Source: Rhizoclosmatium globosum
Taxonomy: Eukaryota; Chytridiomycota; Chytridiomycetes; Chytridiales; Chytriomycetaceae
Assembly: GCA_002104985.1 (NCBI GenBank)
Contig: MCGO01000001.1
Location: forward strand, 744,001-808,000
Length of the DNA: 64,000 nucleotides
Direction: 5' to 3'
The translations under genes were made by a program, and so were the position numbers. This document shows positions 53,114-64,000 of the stretch, piece by piece; position 1 is the stretch's first letter, and each line of letters begins with the position of its first letter. Below the pieces are notes generated by a model. It saw nothing but the letters and a program-made list of their open reading frames with translations. It did not search any database and was not told the origin of the DNA.

Positions 53114-56100
53114 ATGCCCGACATAGTACCCTCGTCGCTGCTTGCGCAGACACGAATCGTGGCACGTCATGTCTTCCTCATCAAGCGGCGCAGTTGAGTA
53201 CACCGAATGTGCTGTTATAGTGCGAACACTCTAAATTGAATGATTGTCCCTCCTTCCAGACAAAGCGCTCTTCTCCACACTCTTCTATCCAATCCTCTTC
53301 TCCCTCCTTCTGCTCCAGTTCCATCTGCTTGGAAAGACTTCATCGTATCCAGCAGACCCAACACCATCGCCCGCCCTTCCTGTTGATGCCGGAACCTTCT
53401 TTGGCTTCTCTCCTCTTGTTCCAAAGCAGGCTCTTCTCTATGCTCCAAACAACTCTGATGTCAGGGCTGTCATTGCCACAGCATCCACAAGTCTTGGGAG
53501 TGGTTTCACGACGATGGGCTTTTCTGACGCCACTGCCCTCCAACAGTTCCAAGTAGATAATCAGAAAAGCGTATGGGCCGGTGTTGTCTTCACGTCGAAT
53601 GACCTCCTTGAATACACCTTGAGATTCAACAACAGTGCTCTCCCTAGTACAACTCAACCTATTCTGGGGCAGGAACAGTGTCGAACTGCTTCTGGGAGCT
53701 GTGCTTTTAGTGATGTCTATCGGTCAGGACTTTTGCATCTTCAAAGTGCCTTAGATGGAGCTATTCTCCATCAACTCAACGTTTCAACTCCAATTTCTCG
53801 TTCTGTTCATGAAATGGCGAGGGAATCTTATGATAATAGCGCCACTGTTGGATCAAGCTACAACTACCTTTCCATCTTTTACCTGGTGTATGCATTTGCC
53901 TCTATAATTCCAATGTTGATTATCCAAGCTGTCACGCAAAAGGAATCTGGAATGGCCGACCTGTTCTTGATGCAAGGTGTTAGTCGAACTGCATTCTTGC
54001 TGGGTCATTTCCTCGTTGACTTCGTAATCCAATGTCTTATCTGTATTGTCATGACTGTGGTTTTGATTATTGGAAAAGTGGTGGGCCAGTCTCCAGACGT
54101 GTTTGCTGTCTTCTTGATTGTTTTCTTGTACGGAACTAGTATTATTGCGTTTGGTTATGCGGCGTCCATGTTTTTTGAAAAGGTTGTACTTTGACTGTGA
54201 TATCCTCACTGTTTGGCTGATTATAACTCGTGTTAGGCCAAAGTCGCTGCAGGTTTCTCAAGTTTGTTTTCTATTTTGATTACTGGAGCCGCGATGCCGT
54301 TTGCAAACTGGGTTCCACCAGCCGGTGCTGCGTGGTTCTTCGCACTCTTTTCTCCCATCGCGTTCACCATGGGTATTGTTGACTTTTCACTTGAAATTAA
54401 TTGGATTATTTATCAATCGATTAGGTCTGAGTGCCGGCCTACAGCCTAATTCACCTGGAACCACATTCACTTCAACGTCATCAAATGGATTTGGACCTAC
54501 CTCCGCCATAATCATGCTTCTCGTTGACAACTTCTTATATCTCAGTGTCGCGTATTTGGGTGAGAAGTTCATGTCCACGCGCAAGCGATCTGGTCAAATC
54601 CAGGATTCTCTGTGGAACAAACTCAAATCAAAAGCCGACTTGGAAAAAGGCAAACAGGAATATGAACTTACCCGAATTGAATATGATCCAGAATCTCATG
54701 AAAAATATGCAAATGGAGATGAAATTGGTATTCAGGTTGATGGAATCAAGAAGACTTTCGTGGGTGGTGTAGTCGCTGTTGAAAACGTGAACTTGAAAAT
54801 TAAGAAGGGCGAGATTTATGGTGTTCTTGGACATAATGGTAAGCTTGTTAGACTCGATAAGTGCATCTCTAATTATTGCTTGAAGGTGCTGGAAAAACAA
54901 CATTTATTCAAATGCTTATTGGAAAACTTGTCCCAACTGAAGGAACCGCAACAGTACTTGGGTTTGACGTGAACAAAGAAATGGATCATATTCGCAGTCG
55001 ACTGGGTGTCTGCTTGCAGCAAAATGTTCTTTGGGACCACCTTACTATCAAAGAGCACCTCGAATTCTTTGGTGCTGTGAAAGGTTTATCCGGTCCAGCC
55101 TTACATGAGCGTATGAATTACTTATTGACAGAGTTGGATCTTCTCAAGAAAAAGGACGATAAAGCTCAAGGTCTGAGTGGTGGACAAAAGCGAAAACTTT
55201 GTGTTGCTATTGCGCTGATTGGAAATCCTGATTTTCTTGTTTTGGATGTGAGTAAACTCAAGTTTTTCTCCGACGCTGAAGAACATATTGCAGGAACCAA
55301 CAAGTGGTGTTGACGCCAATTCAAGACGTATCGTATGGTCTCTGTTGAGAAAGGAAAAAGCGCATCGTGTGACAATCTTGACGACACACTTTATGGATGA
55401 AGCTGATATTCTCGCCGATCGTAAAGTTATATTTAGTAAGGGACAAGTGAGATGCTCAGGTACTTCCTTGTTCTTGAAATCGAAATTCGGTTCTGGATAT
55501 CACTTGCACTTTGCGAAGCAAGATGGTTGTGTGGATGAAAATGTATCACAAACTATCCGTGAGGTAGTACCTCTGGCCGTTTTGTCTCGAAGTGTTGCGA
55601 GCGAACTGTCGTTTCAACTACCGACTGGTTCAGTTTCGTTGTTCCCCCAGCTATTCAGATTGTTGGATGGTAGACTTGAAAAGTTGAAGGTTGATTCCTA
55701 CGGAGTTTCAAGTAAGGCTTTTTATCACTTCACACTTAATATTTAGTCTAACCTCTTCCCAGTGACGACCTTGGAGGAAGTTTTTCTGACTCTTGCAAAC
55801 GAAAAAAAACCCATGATGGAAGTGGGAAGAATGACGCTGGTCCTGCTGAAAACCACGTTGATTTGTCTTACGTGAAGGGAGACATTGCTAACTCCAAGTT
55901 CACTGTTTTCAAGACTCTGTTACGAGCTCGCTATTTACAGAAATTCAGTGAACCTTCGTTCTTTGTTGCTACTGTCATCTTCCCAATTGTTTTTGCTGTG
56001 ATTTCCGCTGGAATTCTGAAAGCCACCACACGAAGTACAGCAGGGCATGTATACCCGCTGAACATTTCACTATCAGCTTCAATACGTCTCAGACGCCAAT

Positions 56101-58586
56101 GTTATCAGCGACAATCCCTTTATTCAATCGCACAAATGGGCCTATCAGTATAGCGGATTCTTGGCAACCATCAATGGAATCAGTTTCGAATGTTGCATTC
56201 TCAGAAGCTGCTGTCGGAAATACTTCCTGTCCACAACTCCCCACTACTTTGGTGTCGAATTCACGTCTGCAACTACAAGTGATCCAATGAATGTGGATTA
56301 TACGTGAATGATACCGTTGCTTACGGTGCTCCCTTAGCTTCAAACTTACTGTCGAATGCATTGTTGGCGAAGCAAGGAAAGCAGATCAAAATGACTGTTT
56401 TGCCTTTCCCGTCAACAACGCTTGTGCTTGACTTGTCTGCGCTATACGCGATTATGATTCTTGGACTTGGTCTTCAGAGCGCAGTTTCGACTTATGGGTT
56501 CAATATTATGCAGGACAAAGTAACGAAGATCAAGAACCATTTGGTGAGTGAACTTTGAATTTGTAAATCTCCAACATTCTTATCATTTCATAGTTGCTGA
56601 ACGGAGTTTCGAGGACAACGTATTGGATCACTATCTTTTGTGCAGATATGACGTTTTACATACTGTACATTCTCACTATCATAATCATGTGCGCTGTTGT
56701 TGCTATTCCGGCCTTTTCAGGTTCCGCATTCCCTGCTGTGATCTTGGCGATCTGTGTTTACGCACCAATGACTCTTGTCTACTCTTACGTTTTAACCTGC
56801 CTATTCAAAACGCAGCAGGGATACCAAATCACGGCTCCATTCTTCAACGTTTTGAATCCAATCATTTTCTTCACTGTTGCGTTGCTTGATATTTTTGGTC
56901 TATCACAACCCGCCTTAATCGTCCACTTTGTCTTCTGCGTGATTTTGCCAAACTACAGTATCATGGGACTGCTTTACTATGTCTTCCGTGTCAATATGTT
57001 TAATACCATTTTATCGGAAATTGGAAGCAGCAGTCGTATAAGCGTATGGGAATGGAGCTCGTATGTTGTTCCTACCTTACTCGTTATGGCTGTCAATATC
57101 GTTCTCGTGTTGGCATTGATTTGGTACATTGAGTTCTACCGAACTTCTAAGGCTGTCAAGACCCCTGCCTGGCCAGTTGAATTGAGGGAAAAGCTGGATC
57201 TTGAGGAGGTAGGGGAGGACAGCGATGTACACGAGGAAAGGCTTCGTGTCGCAAGAGAATTTGTGGGGAAAGAATCAAATGTACGAAGAGACGAAATTGT
57301 TGTTCATCAAGTTCGTAAGACCTTTCCCAAGCCTGCAGGAAGTGACGCATCCTTGGACACAAAAGAGGTGGATAAAACTACAGTACCATCGATTCTAAAG
57401 GGCCCGGACTTGGCGCTCAGAAAAAGAAGATTGAGTTTGTCGCTGTAAAAGATGTATCGTTTGGAGTTCGACACGGCGAGTGTATTGGCCTTCTTGGGTG
57501 AGTAGCCATTCTCGTTCCATCACGATTAATTTTAATGATTAATTTCTATACATTAGGCCAAATGGAGCTGGAAAAAGGTAATTCAGTTCGACATGGGATT
57601 TCAATCCTTTTCTTAACCAATTTTTTACAGTACCATAATGAATATTCTTATGTCTGATATCCCCGCAACTTACGGTCAAGCTCGAGTCTCTGATGCCGTA
57701 ATCACTCACGGAGATTCTATTTCTGAACAATTGGTCGGATATTGTCCTCAACACGACGCTCTCTGGAACAGCGTCACTGTCGCTGAACATATTCGACTTT
57801 ATGCAATTCTCAAGCATGTTTCTCCTGATATTGTCGAGACTGTCGTGCAAAAGACAATTGAGCTTGTTGGGTTACAGGAATACGAAAAGACCAAGGTGGT
57901 AAAACTGAGCGGAGGAACAAAGCGAAAGCTTTCGTACGCGTTGACAGTTGTTGGTGACTCTGGTGTATCGATTCTTGATGAGCCTTCAACTGGGTAAGTT
58001 CTTTTCACAACACCAATATCGATTTTGCTAAAAAAGTTGGATCTAGAATGGACCCTGAATCGCGTCGACGCATGTGGAACATAATTTCATCAGCAACGTC
58101 AGCTAAGGAGGCATCTTGACGACGCATTCTCTTGAGGAGGCGGAAGCCCTTTGCTCACGTGTTGCGATTATTGTGAACGGCGAACTTGTTTGTTTTGGTA
58201 CAAATCAGCATCTCAAGTCAAAGTTTGGGCAAGGAATGTACCGTTTGGAACTGAAATGTGCCCCTGAAAGAACTGCAGACGTTGATGCGTTTATTTCGTC
58301 AAAGCTCATTCAATCAACCGTACATGTTGCAAATACATCGGAAGATGATATTACGGTGAAAGTCAATGTCGCTGTTCAGAGGGAAGTGTTCGAAGGGAAT
58401 ATTGTGTATTCGCTTCCAATCCAGTCTTCGTCTAATCCAAATGCGGATGCACCTTCGCTTGCTGATGCATTCGAGATTTTGGAGGCTGAGAAGAAAAGGT
58501 TGGGGGTTACTGAGTATGCACTGTCGCAGGTCACCTTGGAGCAGGTGTTTTTGGATTTTACAAGAGGACAAAAGGAGTCTTTGTAA
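53114..58586 (+). CDS. ABCA-type full transporter with several frameshifts
   Basis: Start [20 protein letters not shown] at 53114, then a 67-nt intron into [20 protein letters not shown]. The first membrane domain has several helices; an intron at about 54377-54425 rejoins FTMG|LSAGL. NBD1 has Walker A GHNG|AGKTT across an intron, signature LSGGQKRK, and EPTSGVD after an intron following FLVLD. The second membrane domain follows, then NBD2 with [19 protein letters not shown] and DEPSTG. This is the TMD-NBD-TMD-NBD layout of ABCA lipid transporters. Single-base slips are needed near 55809 (A8 run), 56075, 56235, 56300, 57400 and 58108. Conservation on both sides suggests sequence error rather than decay. 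The lipid substrate is unknown. Confidence 0.82.
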
Positions 58587-58679
58587 TGGGGTTCCCATCT
58601 TTTTACCGGTAGTTTTTCATCTATGTAGTTGAAATAGATCATCATGCAGTATTAATTTAAACCAATTTATTACTGCTCA

Positions 58680-60320
58680 CTAATCCCGCACGACATCTCT
58701 TTCCAATCGATCCACTTGCTCTGCAGCTTCTACAGTCCTTGTATGATCATCGCCATAAGCTGTGGATCGCATGCCCCAACAAGTCTTGTACGCCTTCAAG
58801 GCTTCCTCCAGAATAAACAACGAGACATCATCCTTATCGGTAGACACCAAAGACTCCTCAAACGCGACAGAAGCTTCATCTACAGTGACAACACCTTCTC
58901 CAACAGCCCGTCCAAGAATCTCCAGGACTTCCGCCTGTCTGAACCAGAAATCAGCCAGTTCAGGCCAATTGGGAGGAACATATTGACTCATGGAATTGAT
59001 TGCAAGGCGTCCGTACTTCACGACTGACGGAAACTTGTGCAAACGCATGAATGCGGAAGTCATTGTTGCGTACGTGTTGAGGAGGAGCGAGTGGCCTGGA
59101 TGTAACACTGTGGAATACTTTTCCAGGAATTGGTTGAACGCAGTGATTGCACTGTCATTGTGTCTTGCTTTGAAAAGGTCGTGCGCGTTGGAGTAGGATG
59201 ATTCAGCTTCATGTGTCAAATGGGTGTGTTGGTCTTTTGAGATTTGGAGGGAGCATGTTTGGCATGTGAAATCGTTTGTGGGGGAGTGGAATGATTCGGG
59301 TGAGTTGCAGGATGTGCAGAGGAGAGCGTCGAGGTGGGAATCTGTGTTGCTTGAGTCACTTGAATCAGAAGGTTCGCAGCGGGAACAGGCACACCAAAAG
59401 TGTTTTGTTTCTAGGAGTTTTCCGCGGCGTTCGTCGCGTGGAGTACAGAGGTCGACGTAGGAGACGCATAGTTCTTCGCCTTCTTTCACGGGACGGAGAG
59501 TGCGGACAATCATTTTCCCGTGTGTTGAGCTAACGAAACTGCAGTTTGGCGCACAGCTGTGATTGAGCATTGCAACAAGTGGGAACATTCCGACCCCGAC
59601 TTCACCATTCGTGTTTCCAGTTGGGTCAATAATTCCATGAGAATTTGAATTGATTCTGCAGGCGAGAGAAACGATGTCAGATACAGGAATTGCAAGTTCT
59701 GGAGGCAAATGTTGAGCAAAGTCTTCAGCACATTCTTCGACACACGCGAGCCATTTTGGATCACAAGTCTTTCGATGGGACAGCAAGTCAAAGACCAAAT
59801 CAGCACTCGTGTTTTCACGGACAGCAGCCGCCCCCGAAAGCTCCATTGATCGCTGGACAAGGACGGCAAGCACGAGGCGCATCAGAGTATAGTCCACGTT
59901 CGCGGCGGCCGTGATTCCAGGCAGATCCCTGAGCACTTCGCATTCCAGCGCGTGTCTCTTCGCATCGTCGTTCTTGCACGTGTCTGAGCAGTAGAAGGCC
60001 TGTTTGATGCACCGGGCGCACTTGATCGCACTTGTCTTTGACGACGACGAACCGCCGAGCAAATTGATTCGTTCGCCGGCGCGTGTCGTTGATTCGGAAG
60101 GAAGCGGACGCAGACAACAAAGGCACAGCTCGTCCGTCGAGTGCTTCAGAAGCGCCAGGGCCGACGCTGTTTCAACAACTACGTTCGTGCCCGCGACAAG
60201 ATCGGCCGCGGCTTTCACGTGGCGGCCCTTGGCCTTGGATGCGGCAAGACGGGCGGATCCGGCTGAGGCGGCCCGGAGAAGTGTTTGGTACTTGGCGGCT
60301 TTCTCGGCCTTCGACTGCAT
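58680..60320 (-). CDS. SET and MYND domain protein (SMYD-type lysine methyltransferase)
   Basis: Single uninterrupted exon of 546 residues. MYND zinc finger: LCLCCLRPLP ... CARCIKQAFYCSDTCKND then HALECEVL (about residues 65-130). The SET core has MLNHSCAPNCSFV, YVDLCTPRDERR and the post-SET cysteines FWCACSRCE with a later CTSC/CQTC pair, followed by a C-terminal helical (TPR-like) region. This order (SET split by MYND, SMYD family) implies protein lysine methylation with S-adenosylmethionine. The target is unknown. It converges with the ABCA gene, with under 100 bp between stops. Confidence 0.88.
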   Translation of the reverse strand: MQSKAEKAAKYQTLLRAASAGSARLAASKAKGRHVKAAADLVAGTNVVVETASALALLKHSTDELCLCCLRPLPSESTTRAGERINLLGGSSSSKTSAIKCARCIKQAFYCSDTCKNDDAKRHALECEVLRDLPGITAAANVDYTLMRLVLAVLVQRSMELSGAAAVRENTSADLVFDLLSHRKTCDPKWLACVEECAEDFAQHLPPELAIPVSDIVSLACRINSNSHGIIDPTGNTNGEVGVGMFPLVAMLNHSCAPNCSFVSSTHGKMIVRTLRPVKEGEELCVSYVDLCTPRDERRGKLLETKHFWCACSRCEPSDSSDSSNTDSHLDALLCTSCNSPESFHSPTNDFTCQTCSLQISKDQHTHLTHEAESSYSNAHDLFKARHNDSAITAFNQFLEKYSTVLHPGHSLLLNTYATMTSAFMRLHKFPSVVKYGRLAINSMSQYVPPNWPELADFWFRQAEVLEILGRAVGEGVVTVDEASVAFEESLVSTDKDDVSLFILEEALKAYKTCWGMRSTAYGDDHTRTVEAAEQVDRLERDVVRD

Positions 60321-60483
60321 CTCTTTGACAGCTTTGCTTGGTTGGAAGTTGGAACCAAAAAAAGAAAAGAATGGACACCATTTAAATCAGTAGTAAGTAA
60401 CAAAGGCGATGAGGGCTCTTTATATCAAATGGAGAGAACATGGAAGAAAAGCAGTACATAAATATGAAACCCTCTTCAACATT

Positions 60484-62986
60484 TTAAGCAAATGGATTAT
60501 GATTCCGTTGCTGCTGTTGAAACTGTCCATTCACAATAGACTGCGGCTGTCCAGGTTGTGGTTGCTGTTGGTTCACGCCGTTAGTGGAACGTGGTACCAT
60601 AGGCGACTAATGGTATTCAATCAGTCGCCTTCTATTTTGAACTGTATAATAAAAAATAGCACGTACGTTTTGCGAAGATGCAGATGTGAAGGTTGAGTAC
60701 ATTGATTGTTGCTGCATAATACCTGGCTGTTGTTGCTGCTGCTGCTGCATCTGCATACCAGGCTGTTGCATCATAACCATTCCTGGCTGTTGAATCATCC
60801 CACCAACCATCGTGACTGGAACGTATACAGTTTGTGATGTTTGAGGGAGTGGTGGTTGTGGTGCGTTGAAGAGTGACATGATGCTGTCTTTGTTTGGAAC
60901 AACACCCTTCTTTTCAGAAGACGGTGTTTGTGGTAACGGTGGTTGAGAAGCTGGGAGACCGAACGGGTTGTTTTGCGTTGACGAAGAAGCTGGGAGACTG
61001 TTGAATGCGTTTTGTTGGTTTGAAGGGATGGTGGGTACTGCTGGCTGAGTCCCTTGCGTCCATGATGGCTGTTGATTGAGTTGTGGGGTGGAATTACTTG
61101 GCTGAAGTGGTTGTTGCATCCAAGAGTTTTGGGAAGCTTGAGGAGCTTGTTGTTGCTGCTGTTGCTGTTGTTGGTTCCACTGATTCCCAACGGTCCCGGT
61201 GTTTCCAAACAACGGTTGCTGCTGTGGTTGAGCTTGTTGCATGAATTGGTTAGCCTGGTTCTGCTGTCCAATCGGGTTCCCAGCTTGGTTCTGGTTCGTG
61301 AACGAATTTTGTTGCTGCATCAAGTTTGGAATAGAGCTCGTATTAGCCGTTTGTTGGACTGCAGCAAACGGGTTGAATTTAGGCTGTTCCAGAATAGATT
61401 GTGTTTGGATAGGGTTTTGTGGAGATGTCGTGGCCCATTGTTGCTGTTGAGCAGGTTTTGAGTCAAATGGAGTCGAGAAGCCCAGGTTTGATGGTTGCTG
61501 TTGTAATGAAGTGGTCGATGGTTGTTGCTGTTGGATTCCAAAATTTTGTTGGGGTTGAAGTGGTTGAACACCAAACGGAGACTGAGATTGTTGTTGTTGG
61601 AATGGCGCAGCTGACGGTTGTTGCTGCTGCTGCTGGAAGCCAAACGCTTGATTTTGCTGAGATTGAGGTTGAACTGGTTGAACACCAAACGGAGATTGTT
61701 GTTGATTTGGTTGCATTCCGCCGAAATTCGGTTGATGCTGAGCCTGGGGTTGCTGGAATTGATTTTGGCTGAAGCTATTTTGCTGTTGGAACTGTTGTTG
61801 GGCAAATTGTTGCTGGTTTGAAAATGGCTGGTTTTGGAACTGACTCTGGACTGCGTCGTTTCCATTCAGCGATAATAAGTCCATGCCATAAGTATTATTT
61901 GTAGCGTACTGAGGCTGGTTGTAGGTTTGATTTGGGAATGATCCTATTACATGTTGTAGTTAGGACGTTGAAATCAATCAAACTCTTACGTACCAAGCCC
62001 TTGTTGCTGCAGCTGCTGCTGAGGCGCAAATTGTGGCGCTGCTTTTGGTTTCGAGGCTTGGGCAGCCATCAGAATGTTAACAGCTGCATCCACATCTCCA
62101 TTTCCTTCCTTCAGCGCCTTCATATTCTCCAACTCATCTGTGAAACCCATTCCATTGAAAAAGTCCAATGCTTCACGAATAGTCTTTTTGACATCAGTGT
62201 TTTTTGGCGCTGCAGTTGTTGTATCCTTGGCTGGGGATGATTTTGCAGATGAAGCCGGAGTAGGTTCTGCAGAATCAGGCATAGATACAAGGACTTCAAC
62301 AGCGGCATCAACGTTTCCGCTGCATTTTTTGAGGGCAATAATGCAATTCTTTGTGTTATTGAATCCCATACTCGCAAGCTGCTTGACCTGAGAAGCATAC
62401 TTGCTCCTATCTTCATCCGTAACAGTATTATAGTTTGCACTAGACGAGGAAGACGACGCCCCATTTCCACGACTCGACTGCCTCGAGTGCGAAGCCTCCC
62501 ACTCGTTTCTATCCTTCTCCTTCATCCACTTCTTCTTCCTATACTTGTTTTTGATGTGTTCGTACAGAGCGTTCTCGTTTGTGGATGGTTGAGGCAGCGA
62601 TTCCGTCGAATTGGCAAGGAAGACGTTGTTTGCGCGTCGGTTTCCCCACTCTTTCATCACGTCGACTTCTTTGTCGGTCCAGGCGTCGTGTTTTGTGTTC
62701 TTGACGCCAGATATGCCGTCACCTAGCTTTGTGTGTAATTGGGCACAGCGGAAACAGAGGAAAACTCCGAATGAGACGGATGCCATTTTAGGTTCTTTGA
62801 TTGACGTGTAGAGGTGTTTGTTGTGGTTGTTATTGTGATGGGTGAGGAGGAGTTGAGCAAGATGTGGGATACCCTGATTACTCTCAGATACTCACTGTTG
62901 TCGTTGCAGTCGGCACATCGAGTGTTCTCGGGAATTTCTCGGAGAGCATCGAGTCGCTTGCGGTTTCGTTCGGCTGCGTGAGACAT
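60484..62986 (-). CDS. Arf GTPase-activating protein with two UBA-like domains and Gln-rich tail
   Basis: Start MSHAAERNRKRLDALREIPE. The ArfGAP zinc finger CADCNDN|KPKMASVSFGVFLCFRC spans an intron (about 62791-62895) and has the exact CxxC-x16-CxxC spacing. The conserved PKW is PKM here. GNRRANNVFLAN-type helices and a KYxxxKW-like segment (NKYRKKKWM) follow, then two UBA-like helices (LASMGFNNTKNCIIALKKCS, FFNGMGFTDELENMKALKEG). After an intron near 61940-62000 comes a roughly 400-residue Gln/Asn/Pro-rich tail with repeated SPFGVQP units and ALFQT-free low complexity, and a last short exon ending RNHNPFA. NPF and NPFG motifs suggest EH-domain partners in vesicle traffic. Confidence 0.88.
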
Positions 62987-63303
62987 TTGGCAGTTTGGAG
63001 GCTGGTTTTGAAGAACACTTAGTTGCAGAACTTCCAGCAGAACTTCAGCTTCCAGAAAGATTGGAATTGTAAATCATATTTATCATAACCAAAAAGATTT
63101 TGAAGTTCATAAAGTAGAAGAAGCATTTTCGCTCGTCGCCTGCTTAGAGCTAGACTTTCTTCGATTGGAGTTCAGGAACTAATATCTCCTCAGTAGTTTC
63201 GGCGTTTGATTGTCAATTTTTTGAATTACTTCCATATTTTCTTGTTAGTTTATTTGTTATTTATCACATCTCTACTGTAGAAACTCTACTCAAAAACACA
63301 CAG
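62987..63303. promoter_or_regulatory. shared divergent promoter region
   Basis: A 317-base AT-rich gap between the divergent starts of the ArfGAP and TRAPPC1 genes. No TATA box or known operator is clear, and no RNA gene was seen. Confidence 0.35.
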
Positions 63304-63887
63304 ATGACTGTTTACCAACTCTACATCTTCAACAAGAAATGCGAAGCGATATACTACAAGGAATGGAATAGCCCTCCGCCAACAGCCACTCAAGAGGCTG
63401 AAAACGTGAATCCTGATGTGGACGGCAATCCAGAGACCCACAAATTGGTGTATGGAGTCGTCTTCAGTTTGCGCAACATGGTCAATAAGATGACGGCAGG
63501 GAAACCATCGTGAGTCTATCGTGACGGATAGGACGAGTTGTAATTAATGCCCGTCAATAACAGGAACGAGGGGTTCATCAACTACAGGACTTCTACCTAC
63601 AAACTACACTACTTTGAGTCGCCTGCTGGTATTAAGATGGTCATGATTACGGATAGGAACTCGGAAAATATGTTGGAGACGTTGAAGCAGATCTATTCAA
63701 AGTTATATGTTGAATTCGTCGTGAAGGTACAAGCTCCTTCCTTAATTCTTTCTTTGGAGCATCGGAACGGATTGGGTGTTGCCTTGTTTGAAATGTCATA
63801 GTTCACGACTCCATGAACATGAACCATGACTCCACAGACGTACTGCTTACAGTTTGGAACATGGATTCATAATTCGAAGCTAGGTCG
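63304..63887 (+). CDS. BET5: TRAPP complex subunit 1 (Bet5)
   Basis: Longin-fold core subunit of the TRAPP tethering complex, which activates Ypt1/Rab1 in ER-Golgi transport. Reads MTVYQLYIFNKKCEAIYYKE, KLVYGVVFSLRNMVNKM, an intron (about 63511-63564), then FINYRTSTYKLHYFESPAGI, KMVMITDRNSENM and QIYSKLYVEFVVK, matching Bet5/TRAPPC1 blocks. A donor GTACAAG at about 63727 ends this exon. The terminal exon, somewhere at 63800-63890, is uncertain (a frame reading VHDSMNMNHDSTD to MDS, stop near 63872, is possible). Confidence 0.85.
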
Positions 63888-64000
63888 ATCACCATTTCAC
63901 CAACCTGTCATGGAACTTCACATGTTGGGAAATTCATCGCGATATCGCTAAACCTGGTCAAATCACACCTTCCAACTCTCAATCCGCATCACTCATGAGC

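Noticed and set aside
60700..61880. Leu-rich plus-strand frames that look like membrane proteins
   Set aside because: They are antisense readings of the Gln-rich tail of the ArfGAP gene.
1..64000. CRISPR arrays, tRNA or rRNA genes
   Set aside because: No regularly spaced direct repeats, no convincing B-box/cloverleaf and no rRNA-like tracts were found on reading through both strands; a covariance search was not possible here.

Overview
The window reads as nuclear DNA of a zoosporic (chytrid-like) fungus. Genes are densely packed on both strands and the standard code works throughout. Introns are very short (about 47-60 nt), mostly with GTRNGT donors, a CTAAC/CTGAC-like branch and a YAG acceptor. 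The gene set is fungal: velvet regulator, secreted GH18 chitinase with a C-terminal chitin-binding-like module, mitochondrial Lon, ERG25-type sterol oxidase. It also contains a Fanzor, a family already known from the chytrid Spizellomyces. The species assignment is inference.

Layout. 0.7-6.7 kb: two minus-strand genes sharing an unusual cysteine module, with the chitinase (+) between them. 6.8-9.3 kb: a J-domain protein with SUMO-type motifs and a C-4 sterol oxidase. 9.5-12.8 kb: palmitoyl-protein thioesterase diverging from a remarkable secreted protein in which every mature cysteine precedes a proline. 12.9-17.8 kb: an unidentified conserved protein, a velvet factor, HGPRT, mitochondrial protein mL54 and a BAR-like protein. 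18.1-20.9 kb: a low-complexity protein and a short-chain dehydrogenase. 21.0-28.1 kb: an array of GH3-type acyl-adenylating enzymes (two full copies, two relics) with a mucin-like secreted protein inserted among them. 28.2-31.8 kb: mitochondrial Lon protease. 32.4-33.9 kb: a paralogue of the mucin-like protein. 34.0-36.0 kb: a CsaA/EMAP-like tRNA-binding protein split by a 1.43-kb TIR element that could be spliced out in frame. 36.1-38.4 kb: a Cache-type membrane sensor and a small membrane protein. 39.2-42.9 kb: a coiled-coil protein and ZPR1. 43.0-49.3 kb: a very large intron-rich Fanzor (eukaryotic TnpB relative). 50.1-52.0 kb: a pogo-type transposase broken by a 320-bp solo LTR. 52.0-64.0 kb: DPH5, an ABCA transporter, a SET/MYND methyltransferase, an ArfGAP with UBA domains, and TRAPPC1/Bet5.

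Most genes are unrelated housekeeping functions and form no operon-like pathway. The 34-52 kb stretch is the mobile-element-rich part. Several otherwise good genes (J-domain protein, sterol oxidase, velvet, HGPRT, mL54, ABCA and others) are cut by single-base frameshifts that cluster regionally. Long genes such as Lon, ZPR1 and the SET/MYND gene read cleanly. I therefore treat most of the breaks as probable consensus errors rather than true pseudogenes. All exon boundaries are inferred by eye from splice consensus and reading frame.
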